Source: an uncultured Aquimarina sp. (GTDB taxonomy: Bacteria; Bacteroidota; Bacteroidia; Flavobacteriales; Flavobacteriaceae). From it: DNA of 64,000 nucleotides. Below, piece after piece: positions 43,399 to 52,253 of the stretch. The notes under the pieces were generated by a model. It made no database searches, had not been told where the DNA came from, and saw only the letters and a list, made by a program, of their open reading frames with translations. The position numbers were made by a program, and so were the translations under genes. The stretch's first letter is position 1. Each line of letters starts with the position of its first letter. Location of the stretch: positions 124,001 through 188,000 of the forward strand of contig CANMLU010000002.1 of the NCBI GenBank assembly GCA_947498815.1. Reading direction: 5' to 3'.

Positions 43399-45741
43399 TT
43401 AGTTTTTATTTAGAATATATTGTGTAACTCTTTGAATAAAATCCTGGTTACTTGCCTCGGTATTCATTAAAAAGAAATAACCAATAATTCTTTCTAACTG
43501 CATTGAGGTTAATAAATAGTCATAATTGGCTGTTGCTCTTGCCAGTTGGGCTTGTAAGTAATTGGTTTGAGCATCAATTAATTGAATAAGAGGTACTGCA
43601 CCTTGGGCATATGCATTTTGTGTAAGATCCAAACTCTCTTTGGCTGCCTCTTCGGATACTTTGGATATTTCAATATTTGCAATTTGATTGATCAAATCTA
43701 ATAAAACATCATTCACATTTCTTTCGATACTTAGCTCTATATTCTCTTTCTGTACCAGTAATTGATCTTCTTGAATCTTTGCTGTTTGTCTGTTAATATT
43801 CCGCTGGTTTTGCTGAAAGATGGGTAAAGAAAGGTTCACTCCTACATTATATGTTCCATCTGGAGCAATAGGAAAACCTTGAGGAACTGTTGATCCTTTA
43901 CCCGATTCTGAAATAGCAAGATTATATTGGCCTTGTAAAGCTACTGTTGGGACAAATCGGCCCAAATTATTAAGTCGATAATTACGCAGTGTAGCTTCCA
44001 TATTGTAACCAATATTTTTTAATTCGGGAGCATTTTTCTTGGCTTCTTCGACCAAAAATTCAATAAGGGATGGTCGTAATTTTGGGTCATCCAAAATCTC
44101 CAAAAAATCCTGATACTTATAATTCTCAAATACTCCTTCGGATATTTCGGCATCATCTATATCAATTTCGGTGGCAATAGGATTATTCATTAGTTGATTA
44201 ATCGCATTGAAAGCTTGTCGTTTTTGATTTTCTGCATTGATCAAACTTTGGCTATTCTGAGCTAATTGACTTCTAAAACGTAGTACATCAGACTTACCTG
44301 ATTCTCCTGCTGCAAAGTTTTGATCTGCTATTTCCAAATTCTTTTTGGTGACTTGAAGGTTTTGATTTTGAATTTCTACATTCGTTTTCAATATCAAAGC
44401 ATTAAAATAAGCTACAGATGCATCTAGGAGTGCATCAAGCTCTGCAGCATTATAGGTTTCTTGTTGTGCCTTTTGTAAATTTTCATTGATGGTTATATTG
44501 GCTCCGGCACCTTCAGAATAAATAACTTGTTCCAGGGTTACATTTCCTGAAGTAGAAAACTCGGGATTAGCGCCATTAGAAATCTCTGCCACTTCTGGGT
44601 CCAAATATGCGGCATTTGCACTGGCTGTTACATTGGGTAAGTAACTACTCTTGGCAGTTTTAACATCCTGGCTACTTAACTCAATATTTTTTCTCTCTAC
44701 ATCTAGCGAAAGGTTCTTCTCGACTACTCCTCTCATGATATCAATAATAGAATATGATGTTCCTACTTGTACATCATTCTGTCCTCCTATAAAATCGGCA
44801 TTTGCTAACATACTATAGCGTAACGGAAATCCAATTTGCTTTGCTGTACCAGAATTAATAGAAAGCTTTTTCTTATAATCCAAATACATAGGTAATATTG
44901 ATGGATTTGCTCCTTCAACAATCGCTTCAACATTAAGAGCAATACGTCTAAAAAACTGATCAATATTGGTCTTGGGCTGATTAGAAGCCAAAATTCCTTT
45001 CTCGACATCCTCTTGACTATACGCCGAAAATGAAGGAAGTTTCTTAGCATTAATACTCGTGACCAATGTTTTGAATTCGTTATCATTTAAATAAAAACCA
45101 CCAGCAAGATACACCGCATCTATATCGTTTAGATCAGCATTAATGTTACCATCTTTCTGAAGAGAAATAAGTTTATAAGAACCTCCATTCTTAGTAAAGT
45201 AATCATCGAATAACCTTTTTACGGGTAAAGTTTCGGGTATAAAATCATCAACTACAATACCGATTTTTTTATATGCAAACAATGATTTAAAAACATCAAG
45301 ATCATTTGTATATGAAAAAGGAGCAATAAGATAAGTGATATTATTAACTCCTGAAGCTTTTTGACCTTCGGGAAAATCGTAAAAATCACTATTCGCATTA
45401 CCAAAAAGAATAACAGGTTTTGGATATTGTTCTTCTTTATCAATTACTATGTTATTAATCACTCCAAATGCCAATATGATATCGGCATCAGAATTAAGCA
45501 GTGTTTGATAGTTTGATTTTGCCGTTTCGGTATTGAAATTATTTTCTAATGCCTCCTTAAAAACGGTAGTAGCACTCTGCCCCACAACTCCTCGTATTTC
45601 GGTTTTTAACTTAGCTAGTAGAGGCTTCGTTTCTTCTGATGATTTATCGGCAAGAATCCCAATAGTTACTGTTTTTGTAACCTGCGAATATGCTAGTATA
45701 TTTATGAAAATAAGTAAGAGAGTTAACTTTATCCTTTTCAT
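43399..45741 (-). CDS. Fusion of ABC-type substrate-binding domain and TolC-like outer-membrane efflux channel
   Basis: 780 residues, almost twice a normal TolC (about 430-490). After a signal peptide (to YSQ, about 20), residues 25-320 form a type I periplasmic-binding-like domain of the ABC_sub_bind kind (VTIGILADKS, LNSDADIILAFG, KKIGIVVDDFIPETLPVKRLF, VYLAGGFYLND, LPSFSAYSQEDVEKGILAS). Residues about 340-780 are a TolC-type alpha barrel: two repeats with long helices (LALDV-like NLSLDVERKNIELSSQDV, ENQKRQAFNAINQLMNN, NAYAQGAVPLIQLIDAQTNYLQAQ). The reading frame is intact across the join. The binding domain would lie in the periplasm or at the channel mouth and may gate or load the pump (inference). 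Confidence 0.88.
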   Translation of the reverse strand: MKRIKLTLLLIFINILAYSQVTKTVTIGILADKSSEETKPLLAKLKTEIRGVVGQSATTVFKEALENNFNTETAKSNYQTLLNSDADIILAFGVINNIVIDKEEQYPKPVILFGNANSDFYDFPEGQKASGVNNITYLIAPFSYTNDLDVFKSLFAYKKIGIVVDDFIPETLPVKRLFDDYFTKNGGSYKLISLQKDGNINADLNDIDAVYLAGGFYLNDNEFKTLVTSINAKKLPSFSAYSQEDVEKGILASNQPKTNIDQFFRRIALNVEAIVEGANPSILPMYLDYKKKLSINSGTAKQIGFPLRYSMLANADFIGGQNDVQVGTSYSIIDIMRGVVEKNLSLDVERKNIELSSQDVKTAKSSYLPNVTASANAAYLDPEVAEISNGANPEFSTSGNVTLEQVIYSEGAGANITINENLQKAQQETYNAAELDALLDASVAYFNALILKTNVEIQNQNLQVTKKNLEIADQNFAAGESGKSDVLRFRSQLAQNSQSLINAENQKRQAFNAINQLMNNPIATEIDIDDAEISEGVFENYKYQDFLEILDDPKLRPSLIEFLVEEAKKNAPELKNIGYNMEATLRNYRLNNLGRFVPTVALQGQYNLAISESGKGSTVPQGFPIAPDGTYNVGVNLSLPIFQQNQRNINRQTAKIQEDQLLVQKENIELSIERNVNDVLLDLINQIANIEISKVSEEAAKESLDLTQNAYAQGAVPLIQLIDAQTNYLQAQLARATANYDYLLTSMQLERIIGYFFLMNTEASNQDFIQRVTQYILNKN

Positions 45742-45759
45742 ATAATTATTTATGTGTGA

Positions 45760-46170
45760 TTATAGTTGATTTAATCTTTTATTTACTGACCACGATAGTT
45801 TATTAAAGAGATCAGAAAAACTTTCAAATTGTTTTTCTGGTAATACTTTCTTAAGCTCATTGTTCTGTTCCTTGATGAGTACATTAAACTCATGTGATAT
45901 TTCAATTTTAGTTAATTTTGAATCTTCACCTAATTGTCTCATTTTGAGACCAAAGTAAGCCGTGATAATCTTAAATTGTGAAGCTGTTTCTGGGGTCATC
46001 TCAGTATCCCTTATCATATTTTGCATCCATTTTTTGATATAATCAGTTTCCTCGGTAGTGAAAACCTTGATAGCAGCGCTATTCTCCTTTTGAACTATTG
46101 GAGTTTGACCCATCATTTTTGTTGACAGTAAAATCAGACAACTAATAAAAAGAATCTTTTGGATGTTCAT
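45760..46170 (-). CDS. Small secreted helical protein, paralogue A of a three-member family
   Basis: 136 residues. A signal peptide ends near MMGQ (about 22). The mature part is charged and helical: a motif KVFTTEETDYIKKWMQNMI (about 35-53), a middle FKIITAYFGLKMRQLGED (about 66-83), and a C-terminal LPEKQFESFSDLFNKLSWSV (about 110-129). The same three blocks in the same order occur in the proteins at 46197-46613 and 62327-62752. No known domain recognised; a Spy-like or metal-responsive periplasmic chaperone is only a thought based on size and helicity. It lies between paralogue B and the TolC fusion gene in one operon. Confidence 0.8.
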   Translation of the reverse strand: MNIQKILFISCLILLSTKMMGQTPIVQKENSAAIKVFTTEETDYIKKWMQNMIRDTEMTPETASQFKIITAYFGLKMRQLGEDSKLTKIEISHEFNVLIKEQNNELKKVLPEKQFESFSDLFNKLSWSVNKRLNQL

Positions 46171-46196
46171 AACCCGATTATGTATGGTTTAACAAC

Positions 46197-46613
46197 TTAT
46201 TCTTTGGTCCAGCCTCTTCGATTGTATACACTGGTAACAATTTTACCAAAGCTTTGTTCATGTATTTTGAATTGTTCTTCTGTCAGGATCTCTTTTACAT
46301 CGGTATCCAATTTCTTAAGCATTTCTTTAAACTTTGTAATCACTTCTTTTTCTGTAAGTTCTGCATCCTTATCATCCAAACGCCCCATTTTATTGGTGTG
46401 ATACCCGACAATCATAAAGTAATCATCTTTTAAATCTTCAGAAAGTTTCATTTTATCCACCTGTTCTGCAACAAAAGCTTGTAAATTATCTCTTTCTCCA
46501 GAAGTGAATATCTCGACCTTGCTGTTCTGTCGTTCTTGTTGTTTTTCTTTTTGTGTTTGCCCAAATGTAGATAAGCAAGCCATTAGTAATAGCACGGTAA
46601 CGTAATTTCTCAT
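46197..46613 (-). CDS. Small secreted helical protein, paralogue B; first gene of the efflux operon
   Basis: 138 residues. Signal peptide to about residue 19 (STFGQ). Blocks shared with its paralogues: VEIFTSGERDNLQAFVAEQV (about 33-52), DYFMIVGYHTNKMGRLDDKD (about 64-83), and LTEEQFKIHEQSFGKIVTSV (about 110-129) followed by YNRRGW. The last block is closest to the protein at 62327-62752 (RKGW). It heads the six-gene unit 46613-38495. Function unknown. Confidence 0.8.
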   Translation of the reverse strand: MRNYVTVLLLMACLSTFGQTQKEKQQERQNSKVEIFTSGERDNLQAFVAEQVDKMKLSEDLKDDYFMIVGYHTNKMGRLDDKDAELTEKEVITKFKEMLKKLDTDVKEILTEEQFKIHEQSFGKIVTSVYNRRGWTKE

Positions 46614-46879
46614 AATTTGTGTGTTGGTGAGTTTTGGTTTAAAAACTTTCTAAATTTAACTTTTTTAATTCAAAATAATACGATTATGATTTTTTTGTGA
46701 ATTGTTGAACTGGATATAAAGCAATTCTCCTAATATTCATGGCATACGAAAACCTGTTAGCTAAAAAATCAAGCTTGCTCTTTAGGAAAGTTCATAGTAT
46801 TATAGAGATGTTTTGCTTAGTGGGGTTTTCTATCACTTTATAAGACATAACTACTCATATTATTTTTAACTTCTTATTT
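46614..46879. other. Intergenic region upstream of the efflux operon
   Basis: No gene recognised. No TAnnTTTG box with good spacing and no 21-bp repeat array were found for the efflux operon. A 35-codon reading frame at 46739-46846 has no ribosome signal or family and is ignored. Confidence 0.4.
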
Positions 46880-46985
46880 TTGACAAATCTTAAATTCAGC
46901 AGTGGTGGTAATCTTCACGCAAGAAGCAAAATTAGAATCTATTTTTAACTTACAATGTATAAGAGGAGGAAAAGTTTTGAAATTA
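46880..46985 (+). pseudogene. Collapsed relic of an HtrA-like protease gene
   Basis: One frame reads NSAVVVIFTQEAKLES, nearly identical to residues about 29-44 of the intact protease at 31857 (NPAVVVIFTQEAKLQS). After only seven unrelated residues it continues RGGKVLKLKR and stops, resembling the intact C-terminus RDGKIITLKR. A TGA lies three codons before the first block. The central 280 or so codons, including the whole catalytic triad, are missing. This is a deletion remnant of a protease paralogue rather than a gene. Confidence 0.75.
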
Positions 46986-47059
46986 AAAAGATAATTATAT
47001 TTATAGAAGTAATGTTAACATATCACCCGAATCAATGGAACCAGACACACAAAACACCT

Positions 47060-47722
47060 ATGCGCACAAACAGATACTTTAATATTCTAATCACTTTACT
47101 GCTCGTTTTTAGCATAACTCTAAATGGTCAGGAAAAAGAAAATGACTCTCTTGTCACTCCCTTTCGGAAAGGAAAATGGCTTACGGGTTTATCTGGTACA
47201 ATCAATTCAAGTACCATTGAATTAAGAAATACTGATGAAACTACAACCACCAACGAATATGGGATTAATCTCACTACCGGAAAATTTATAAAAAATCGTT
47301 TTTTAGTAGGAATCACTATAGCTGCTAACAGGAGCAATAACTCAGGAATTGTAGAGAGAACTACAGAGAACTTATTTGTAGGTCCTTTGGTTTCGTATTA
47401 TCTCTCAAAGGTAGAACGTGGATCGCTTTTTTTTCAAGCATCCCCTGGTTATGTACGTTATCGAGATAATACTCGAATAGAACAAACCAACGGTTTTGTA
47501 GAGGAATTAGGCGAAGGCGGTGGTTTTGGAACACTACTGGGGGTTGGGTATTCTTATGCTTTTTTTGACATAGTCACCTTTGATATCGGGTTAAAAACCA
47601 ACTTATTATGGATCAATATTGATCAAGAATCAATCCCTATAAATACGACTACCTCAGAAAACATTTTTGTGAATAGTATTTCTTTTTCGTTTGGTTTTAA
47701 CATTTTAGTAGATCAGTTCTAA
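47060..47722 (+). CDS. Outer-membrane beta-barrel protein
   Basis: 220 residues from ATG 47060, which gives a signal peptide (MRTNRYFNILITLLLVFSIT, cleaved near NGQ); an upstream in-frame ATG at 46955 lies inside the protease relic and would destroy the signal. Alternating strands with aromatic girdles (FLVGITIAANRSN, LFVGPLVSYYLSK, FGTLLGVGYSYAFF) and a final strand ending in Phe fit an eight- to ten-stranded barrel. Its stop overlaps the next gene's start (TAATG). Specific family not recognised. Confidence 0.75.
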   Translation: MRTNRYFNILITLLLVFSITLNGQEKENDSLVTPFRKGKWLTGLSGTINSSTIELRNTDETTTTNEYGINLTTGKFIKNRFLVGITIAANRSNNSGIVERTTENLFVGPLVSYYLSKVERGSLFFQASPGYVRYRDNTRIEQTNGFVEELGEGGGFGTLLGVGYSYAFFDIVTFDIGLKTNLLWINIDQESIPINTTTSENIFVNSISFSFGFNILVDQF

Positions 47723-48840
47723 TGAAGAAACAAATTTCAATATATATAATTGCTCTCGTACTATTATTTTCTAATGGGGTTCAGTCTCAAAGTAAAGAGA
47801 CTGTATTTAAAACCGACACGATTGCAAGCACAAAAAATATTCAATTTATAGGAGTTCCTATTGCCTTTTATACACCAGAAACTGAATTTGGTTTTGGTGG
47901 TGGTGGACAGCTTTTTTTATTAAATAAAAGCAATATCTATAATGACCGTCAATCAAACATTCTATTTAGTGGAATTTACACCCTAAATGAACAGTTTTTA
48001 TTTGAAGTTAAACCAGAAATCTATTTGGGTAAAGGAGACTATTTTATCGATATAGACTATACTTGGGAGATCTACCCTAATTTATTTTGGGGTATAGGTA
48101 ATAGTACACCAGACAGAAATGAGGAAGTGTATAACATGACTTCGCATAAATTGAAAATGGGGTATCTAAGACGCTTACCTCCAAATCTTAATTTCGGATT
48201 TGAGTATGTCTTCGAAAACCATGAAGTCACCGAAGTTGAAGAGGGAGGAATTCTCGACTCAGGAAGTGTTCTAGGCAGTGACCGAGCCATTATTAGCGGG
48301 TTGGGCGTCACCTTCAATTTAGACACTAGAGATGATGTAGGTTCTCCTCTATCTGGTCGTTATTATAAGCTTAATGCACAATTTTCAAGCGAACTTCTGG
48401 GAGCCACTCATGGCTATAATAAATTCTTTTTGGATTTACGAACGTATGAACCACTAACCAAAAAGAGCATTCTGGCTATGCAAGTATACAGTGAAAACAC
48501 TTTTGGAGATGCACCTTTCCAAGGTTTAGCAAAATTTGGTGGAAGCTATAGTGCTAGAGGATATTTCTATGGTAGATTTACAGACAACCATATGTATATT
48601 ATTCAAACAGAGTATCGATGGCGTTTTAAACCACGATGGACGATGGCAGCCTTTGGCTTGTTAGGCGAAGTAGCAAGTACACCTGAAAATTTCTTTAGCA
48701 TAAGCAACATGAAACCCAGTGCAGGAGCCGGTATACGATTTAAGTTACTTAAAAACAAAAGTACCTGGCTCCGTTTGGATACGGGGTTTGGAGAAAATGG
48801 AAATAGTGGCTTTTATTTTGGAATCAATGAAGCTTTCTGA
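47722..48840 (+). CDS. Omp85-type (BamA/TamA-like) outer-membrane barrel without POTRA domains
   Basis: 372 residues. Signal peptide to about residue 23 (GVQSQ). The body is a surface-antigen-like barrel: early GFGGGGQLFLL, then YTWEIYPNLFWGIGNSTP, GLGVTFNLDTRDDVGSPLSGRYY, and YSARGYFYGRF, the last resembling the (V/I)RGF motif of loop 6 in Omp85 proteins. It ends in Phe. No room for POTRA domains, so it is more like the short patatin- or phosphatase-linked Omp85 barrels than BamA. Translationally coupled to the preceding barrel gene; a shared role in surface assembly or lipid handling is possible. Confidence 0.82.
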   Translation: MKKQISIYIIALVLLFSNGVQSQSKETVFKTDTIASTKNIQFIGVPIAFYTPETEFGFGGGGQLFLLNKSNIYNDRQSNILFSGIYTLNEQFLFEVKPEIYLGKGDYFIDIDYTWEIYPNLFWGIGNSTPDRNEEVYNMTSHKLKMGYLRRLPPNLNFGFEYVFENHEVTEVEEGGILDSGSVLGSDRAIISGLGVTFNLDTRDDVGSPLSGRYYKLNAQFSSELLGATHGYNKFFLDLRTYEPLTKKSILAMQVYSENTFGDAPFQGLAKFGGSYSARGYFYGRFTDNHMYIIQTEYRWRFKPRWTMAAFGLLGEVASTPENFFSISNMKPSAGAGIRFKLLKNKSTWLRLDTGFGENGNSGFYFGINEAF

Positions 48841-48863
48841 TATTTTTTAAACTCGTTTAATGT

Positions 48864-48880
48864 GAAAGTATCATACTTTC
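48864..48880 (+). terminator. Weak hairpin after the Omp85-like gene
   Basis: GAAAGTA and TACTTTC pair perfectly over a three-base TCA loop, 24 bases after the stop. A T-containing but not continuous T tail follows. May end the two-gene barrel operon. Confidence 0.3.
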
Positions 48881-49073
48881 TCTGTATTGTATAATATGGT
48901 AGGTCATTTTAACCATAATCAATATCATTTTTGCAGTATAAAAGAACACCATAGTGTACCTGTGATGTTAAGTTTCATTGTATTTAAATTTCAAAAATGA
49001 TCTTAAAAGATAATCCTTGGCTCATTAAAATTAACTAATTTTATTGTATAACAAATATTTACAAGACGATATT

Positions 49074-49484
49074 ATGAAATCAGAGAGTACCTATCATTAT
49101 CAATTTGGCGCAGTTGTTAAAATTACTTTACGAGATGGCGAAGTATCAGAAGAAGAGAGGTCTTTTTTGGATCATTTGGCCAAAATTTTAGGGATTTCGG
49201 GAGAAGAATACAATCACATCATGCAAAACTATCTCACCTATCCATTAGAACCTACCACTACCCATAATGAGCGATTAGAAAGTATGTACACCTTAACAAA
49301 ATTGATTTCTGATGATGAAACCATTTATGGAGAGCAGCAAACCATTTGGTTAGAACGAATGGCTAAAGCTGTAGGTTTTACTCCTGGGAATGTTAAGTAC
49401 ATCGTTGCTAAGTCGTTAACTGTTATTGAGAAAGGAATAGATCAAGAAGCGTATAAAGAGGAAATCAGGAATATTAATAAGTAA
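49074..49484 (+). CDS. TerB-like helical protein
   Basis: 136 residues from ATG 49074 (MKSESTYHYQFG); an earlier in-frame start at 49044 adds ten residues. All-helical with paired acidic motifs typical of TerB: RDGEVSEEERSFLDHLAKIL (about 20-39) and SDDETIYGEQQTIWLERMAK (about 80-99). Each D-x-E-x-x-x-E block is where TerB proteins bind divalent metal. No other ter gene is nearby, so tellurite resistance is not implied. The metallohydrolase gene follows after 38 bases. Confidence 0.75.
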   Translation: MKSESTYHYQFGAVVKITLRDGEVSEEERSFLDHLAKILGISGEEYNHIMQNYLTYPLEPTTTHNERLESMYTLTKLISDDETIYGEQQTIWLERMAKAVGFTPGNVKYIVAKSLTVIEKGIDQEAYKEEIRNINK

Positions 49485-49522
49485 CCTATGACCATACCTG
49501 TTTTTTTAACTAAATTAGATGT

Positions 49523-50353
49523 ATGATCATCACATTTTATGGTACCAGAGGTTCTATACCAGTTTGTGAATCAGGTTTTCAGGAATTTGGTGGTAACACA
49601 ACTTGTGTAGCTGTATCTGGTAGAAAAGAAGGAGAAAGTGTACTCATATTTGATGCAGGTACTGGTATCAGAAAACTGGGCAAAGAACTCATTTCAAAAG
49701 ACTTTTCTCCTGGTAATAAGATTTTTCTCACCTTCTCACATTTCCATTGGGACCATATTCAAGGGTTTCCATTTTTTGCTCCTGCTTATGATAGTAATAA
49801 AGAAATTGAGTTTTTTATCATTGGAGATGATGCTCCAGAGATACATGATTTTAAGGAAATACTTGCCAAACAAATGGAGAGCACTTACTTTCCTATAGGT
49901 ATAGATGATATGGGGGCAAATTTTACGTTTACTGTGAATAAAGGTGATAGAGTTACCTTTGATGGAGGTCAAATAGTAGTTAACAAACATAAACATCCTG
50001 GGGGAGCCTATGGCTATCGCTTGGAAACAGAAGGAAAAGTATTTGTTTATTGTACAGATATAGAACATGGTAGCACATTAGATTTGAGCGTAATAGATTT
50101 TTGTAAAAATGCAGATGTACTAGTCCACGATGCTCAATACACCCCAGAAGAACTACCAAATCATAAGGGTTGGGGACATAGCAGTTGGGAACAAGCTATA
50201 GAAGTTGCTGAAGCTGCAAATGTAAAACAGCTATATCTCACACATCATGATCCTGAGCATAATGATAATTTCTTGAGAAAAGTAGAACAGCAATGCCAAC
50301 AGCGATTTCCAAATTGTTTTTTGGCAAGAGAAGGTCAAGAAGTAGTCATATAA
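49523..50353 (+). CDS. Metallo-beta-lactamase-fold hydrolase
   Basis: 276 residues. Metal-binding motif SHFHWDHIQG (about 73-82; HxHxDH variant), a further histidine in KHKHPGGAYGYR (about 154-165), the bridging Asp in FVYCTDIEHG (about 174-183), and a C-terminal LYLTHHDPEHND (about 236-247). The opening strand MIITFYGTRGSIPVCESGF is typical for cytosolic phosphodiesterase-like members. No signal peptide. Substrate unknown. It ends two bases before the convergent LytTR gene. Confidence 0.88.
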   Translation: MIITFYGTRGSIPVCESGFQEFGGNTTCVAVSGRKEGESVLIFDAGTGIRKLGKELISKDFSPGNKIFLTFSHFHWDHIQGFPFFAPAYDSNKEIEFFIIGDDAPEIHDFKEILAKQMESTYFPIGIDDMGANFTFTVNKGDRVTFDGGQIVVNKHKHPGGAYGYRLETEGKVFVYCTDIEHGSTLDLSVIDFCKNADVLVHDAQYTPEELPNHKGWGHSSWEQAIEVAEAANVKQLYLTHHDPEHNDNFLRKVEQQCQQRFPNCFLAREGQEVVI

Positions 50354-50355
50354 AT

Positions 50356-51117
50356 TTATAGATCCACCCATTTTTTAAATCCCATAGCTTTGGCTTTGCT
50401 TACTACAATACGTTCTTTAGCAATTGGGTTTATATTTACAATCAGTTTACCGTTAAAATAGTGTTTAATGTTTTCAATAGCGCTTTTATGAATTATAAAC
50501 TGTCTATTGACACGATTAAAAGCTTCGGGGTTTAATTCATCTTCGATATCTTCTAGTTTCTTATCAATAATGTATGCTTTATTTTCTGAGGTAATCGCCT
50601 TCACCACGCCTGTGTCTATATAGAAATAAGCAATATTTTCGGTTTTTACAGGGAGTAATTCATCTCTATGATGGACTAAATATGTCGTTTTATAAGGTTT
50701 TGTTTTAGCCTTTAGTAATTGCAGCATTCCATGAATTTGATTGTTTAAAGAATCATCCTCATTAGATCTATTTTTAAATTTTTGAATAGCTTCAGACAAT
50801 TCATCTTCGTCAATTGGTTTTAATAGATAATCTATACTGTTTACCTTAAAGGCTTTAATAGCATATTGATCATAAGCCGTTGTAAAAATAATTGGAGTTT
50901 CTATTTTTACCTTTTCAAAAATTTCAAAAGAAATACCATCTGCCAGATGAATATCCATAAAAATAAGTGATGCCTCATGAGTACTAGAAAAATACTCGAT
51001 TGCCGTTTTTACAGAATCTAAAACCTTCAATACTTTAATATTAGGATCTATAGCATGTAGTAAAAAAGTGAGTTGATCACTTGCTGTTATTTCGTCTTCG
51101 ACTAATACTACTTTCAT
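50356..51117 (-). CDS. LytTR-family response regulator, probable regulator of the 21-bp repeat promoters
   Basis: 253 residues. Receiver domain with acidic pair at 7-8, phosphoacceptor Asp55 (LIFMDIH), Thr in FTTAYDQ and Lys in LLKPID. LytTR DNA-binding domain about 145-250 (LPVKTENIAYFYID, FNRVNRQFIIHKSAI, ERIVVSKAKAMGFKKW). It lies four bases after its sensor kinase gene. Its relatives bind direct repeats spaced about 21 bp. Two such arrays exist nearby (53576-53624, 62840-62888), making this the best candidate for their regulator; the LytTR gene at 28569 is the alternative. A relic of the 3' end of a related gene lies at 63112-63180. Confidence 0.92.
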   Translation of the reverse strand: MKVVLVEDEITASDQLTFLLHAIDPNIKVLKVLDSVKTAIEYFSSTHEASLIFMDIHLADGISFEIFEKVKIETPIIFTTAYDQYAIKAFKVNSIDYLLKPIDEDELSEAIQKFKNRSNEDDSLNNQIHGMLQLLKAKTKPYKTTYLVHHRDELLPVKTENIAYFYIDTGVVKAITSENKAYIIDKKLEDIEDELNPEAFNRVNRQFIIHKSAIENIKHYFNGKLIVNINPIAKERIVVSKAKAMGFKKWVDL

Positions 51118-51121
51118 GTCT

Positions 51122-52228
51122 TTAATTTATAGGCAGTTTCACGCTAAATATATTCTCTTTATTACTAATACTAATGTGTTGTTTTTTTAGTAAAAAGTAT
51201 CGTTTATCCAGGTTCATTAATCCATTACCAGTGCTATCTACAAAAGAAGTTCTTTCTCTTATTTCGTTTTCGATATAAATAATTGAATCTTTTGAATATA
51301 TTTTTACTTGTAAAGGATTCTTTTCTGAAATTTCATTGTGTTTTACAGCGTTTTCTACTAATAGCTGTAATGCTAACGGAGGAACCTCTTTTAGCAAATA
51401 TTCTTCATCTATTACTATATCTATAACAAAACGATCTCGATACCTGGTTTTTACTAAATGCACATAACTATCTAAAAATTTAAGCTCTTCTTGTAAAGAG
51501 ACCAGATCCCTTTCTCCACTCTGTAAAATATATCGATACATAAAAGATAATTCTTTTATAAATGTAGTTGCATCTTTATTATCTCTCACTATAGAATTTA
51601 AAGAATTAAAAGAATTAAAAAGAAAATGCGGGTTGATTTGATTTTTTAGAGCTGTCAGTTCCTTCTGAAGGTTTTGTTGTTTTAGTTTTTCATTTTCTAA
51701 AAGATCTTCATGGTGCATCATTTGATATTTAAGAATTCGGGCTATAAAAACAGTAATTATTAAAATTACAAAATACACAAAATACATAAATCCAGTTTCT
51801 GATTCTGATAACTCCTGCCCTGTTACTAAAGGATATATCGAAACAAGTAACTGAACTATCCCTAAAAACAATATGGTATTGAGTACAATGGTTATGCATG
51901 TTCTCAAAAAAGTGGAATACTGTGCATATATATTTTTGCAATTGGTATTAAGCTCAAGTGCGGCTAATGACATCAAAAAAAGAAATAAAAAACGTATTGT
52001 TACATCTTGTAAAGAGGCTTCTGTAAAAGAATCAACCAGCTTCTTATTGAAATCAAATAATGTTAATGTTCTTGGCAAGCTAATAAGAGCCGCAATTAGC
52101 AATGCTATCTTTAAAATTACAGTGTGCTTTATTTTTCTCGCCCTCAATATAAATAGTATCTTCTTTGATTTGTACCTGTTAAATTTACGGAAAATTGTAT
52201 TGATTATACGATTATTAATTGTGCTCAT
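51122..52228 (-). CDS. LytS-like sensor histidine kinase
   Basis: 368 residues. Four hydrophobic segments (about 36-52, 78-94, 112-133, 147-167), a basic N-terminus, then a coiled segment and INPHFLFNSFNSLNSIV with phospho-accepting His201. The ATPase part has ALQLLVENAVKHNEIS and GLMNLDKRY. Partner of the LytTR regulator that follows four bases later. The 5' leader contains two tandem hairpins (52254-52321). No periplasmic sensor domain, so the signal may be membrane-borne, for example quinone state or envelope stress (speculative). Confidence 0.9.
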   Translation of the reverse strand: MSTINNRIINTIFRKFNRYKSKKILFILRARKIKHTVILKIALLIAALISLPRTLTLFDFNKKLVDSFTEASLQDVTIRFLFLFLMSLAALELNTNCKNIYAQYSTFLRTCITIVLNTILFLGIVQLLVSIYPLVTGQELSESETGFMYFVYFVILIITVFIARILKYQMMHHEDLLENEKLKQQNLQKELTALKNQINPHFLFNSFNSLNSIVRDNKDATTFIKELSFMYRYILQSGERDLVSLQEELKFLDSYVHLVKTRYRDRFVIDIVIDEEYLLKEVPPLALQLLVENAVKHNEISEKNPLQVKIYSKDSIIYIENEIRERTSFVDSTGNGLMNLDKRYFLLKKQHISISNKENIFSVKLPIN

Positions 52229-52253
52229 ATTTTGTACTTGTTTCTAGAGAAGA

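Noticed and set aside
46955-47059. Longer N-terminus for the outer-membrane protein from ATG 46955
   Set aside because: It lies in the protease relic and hides the clear signal peptide that starts at 47060.
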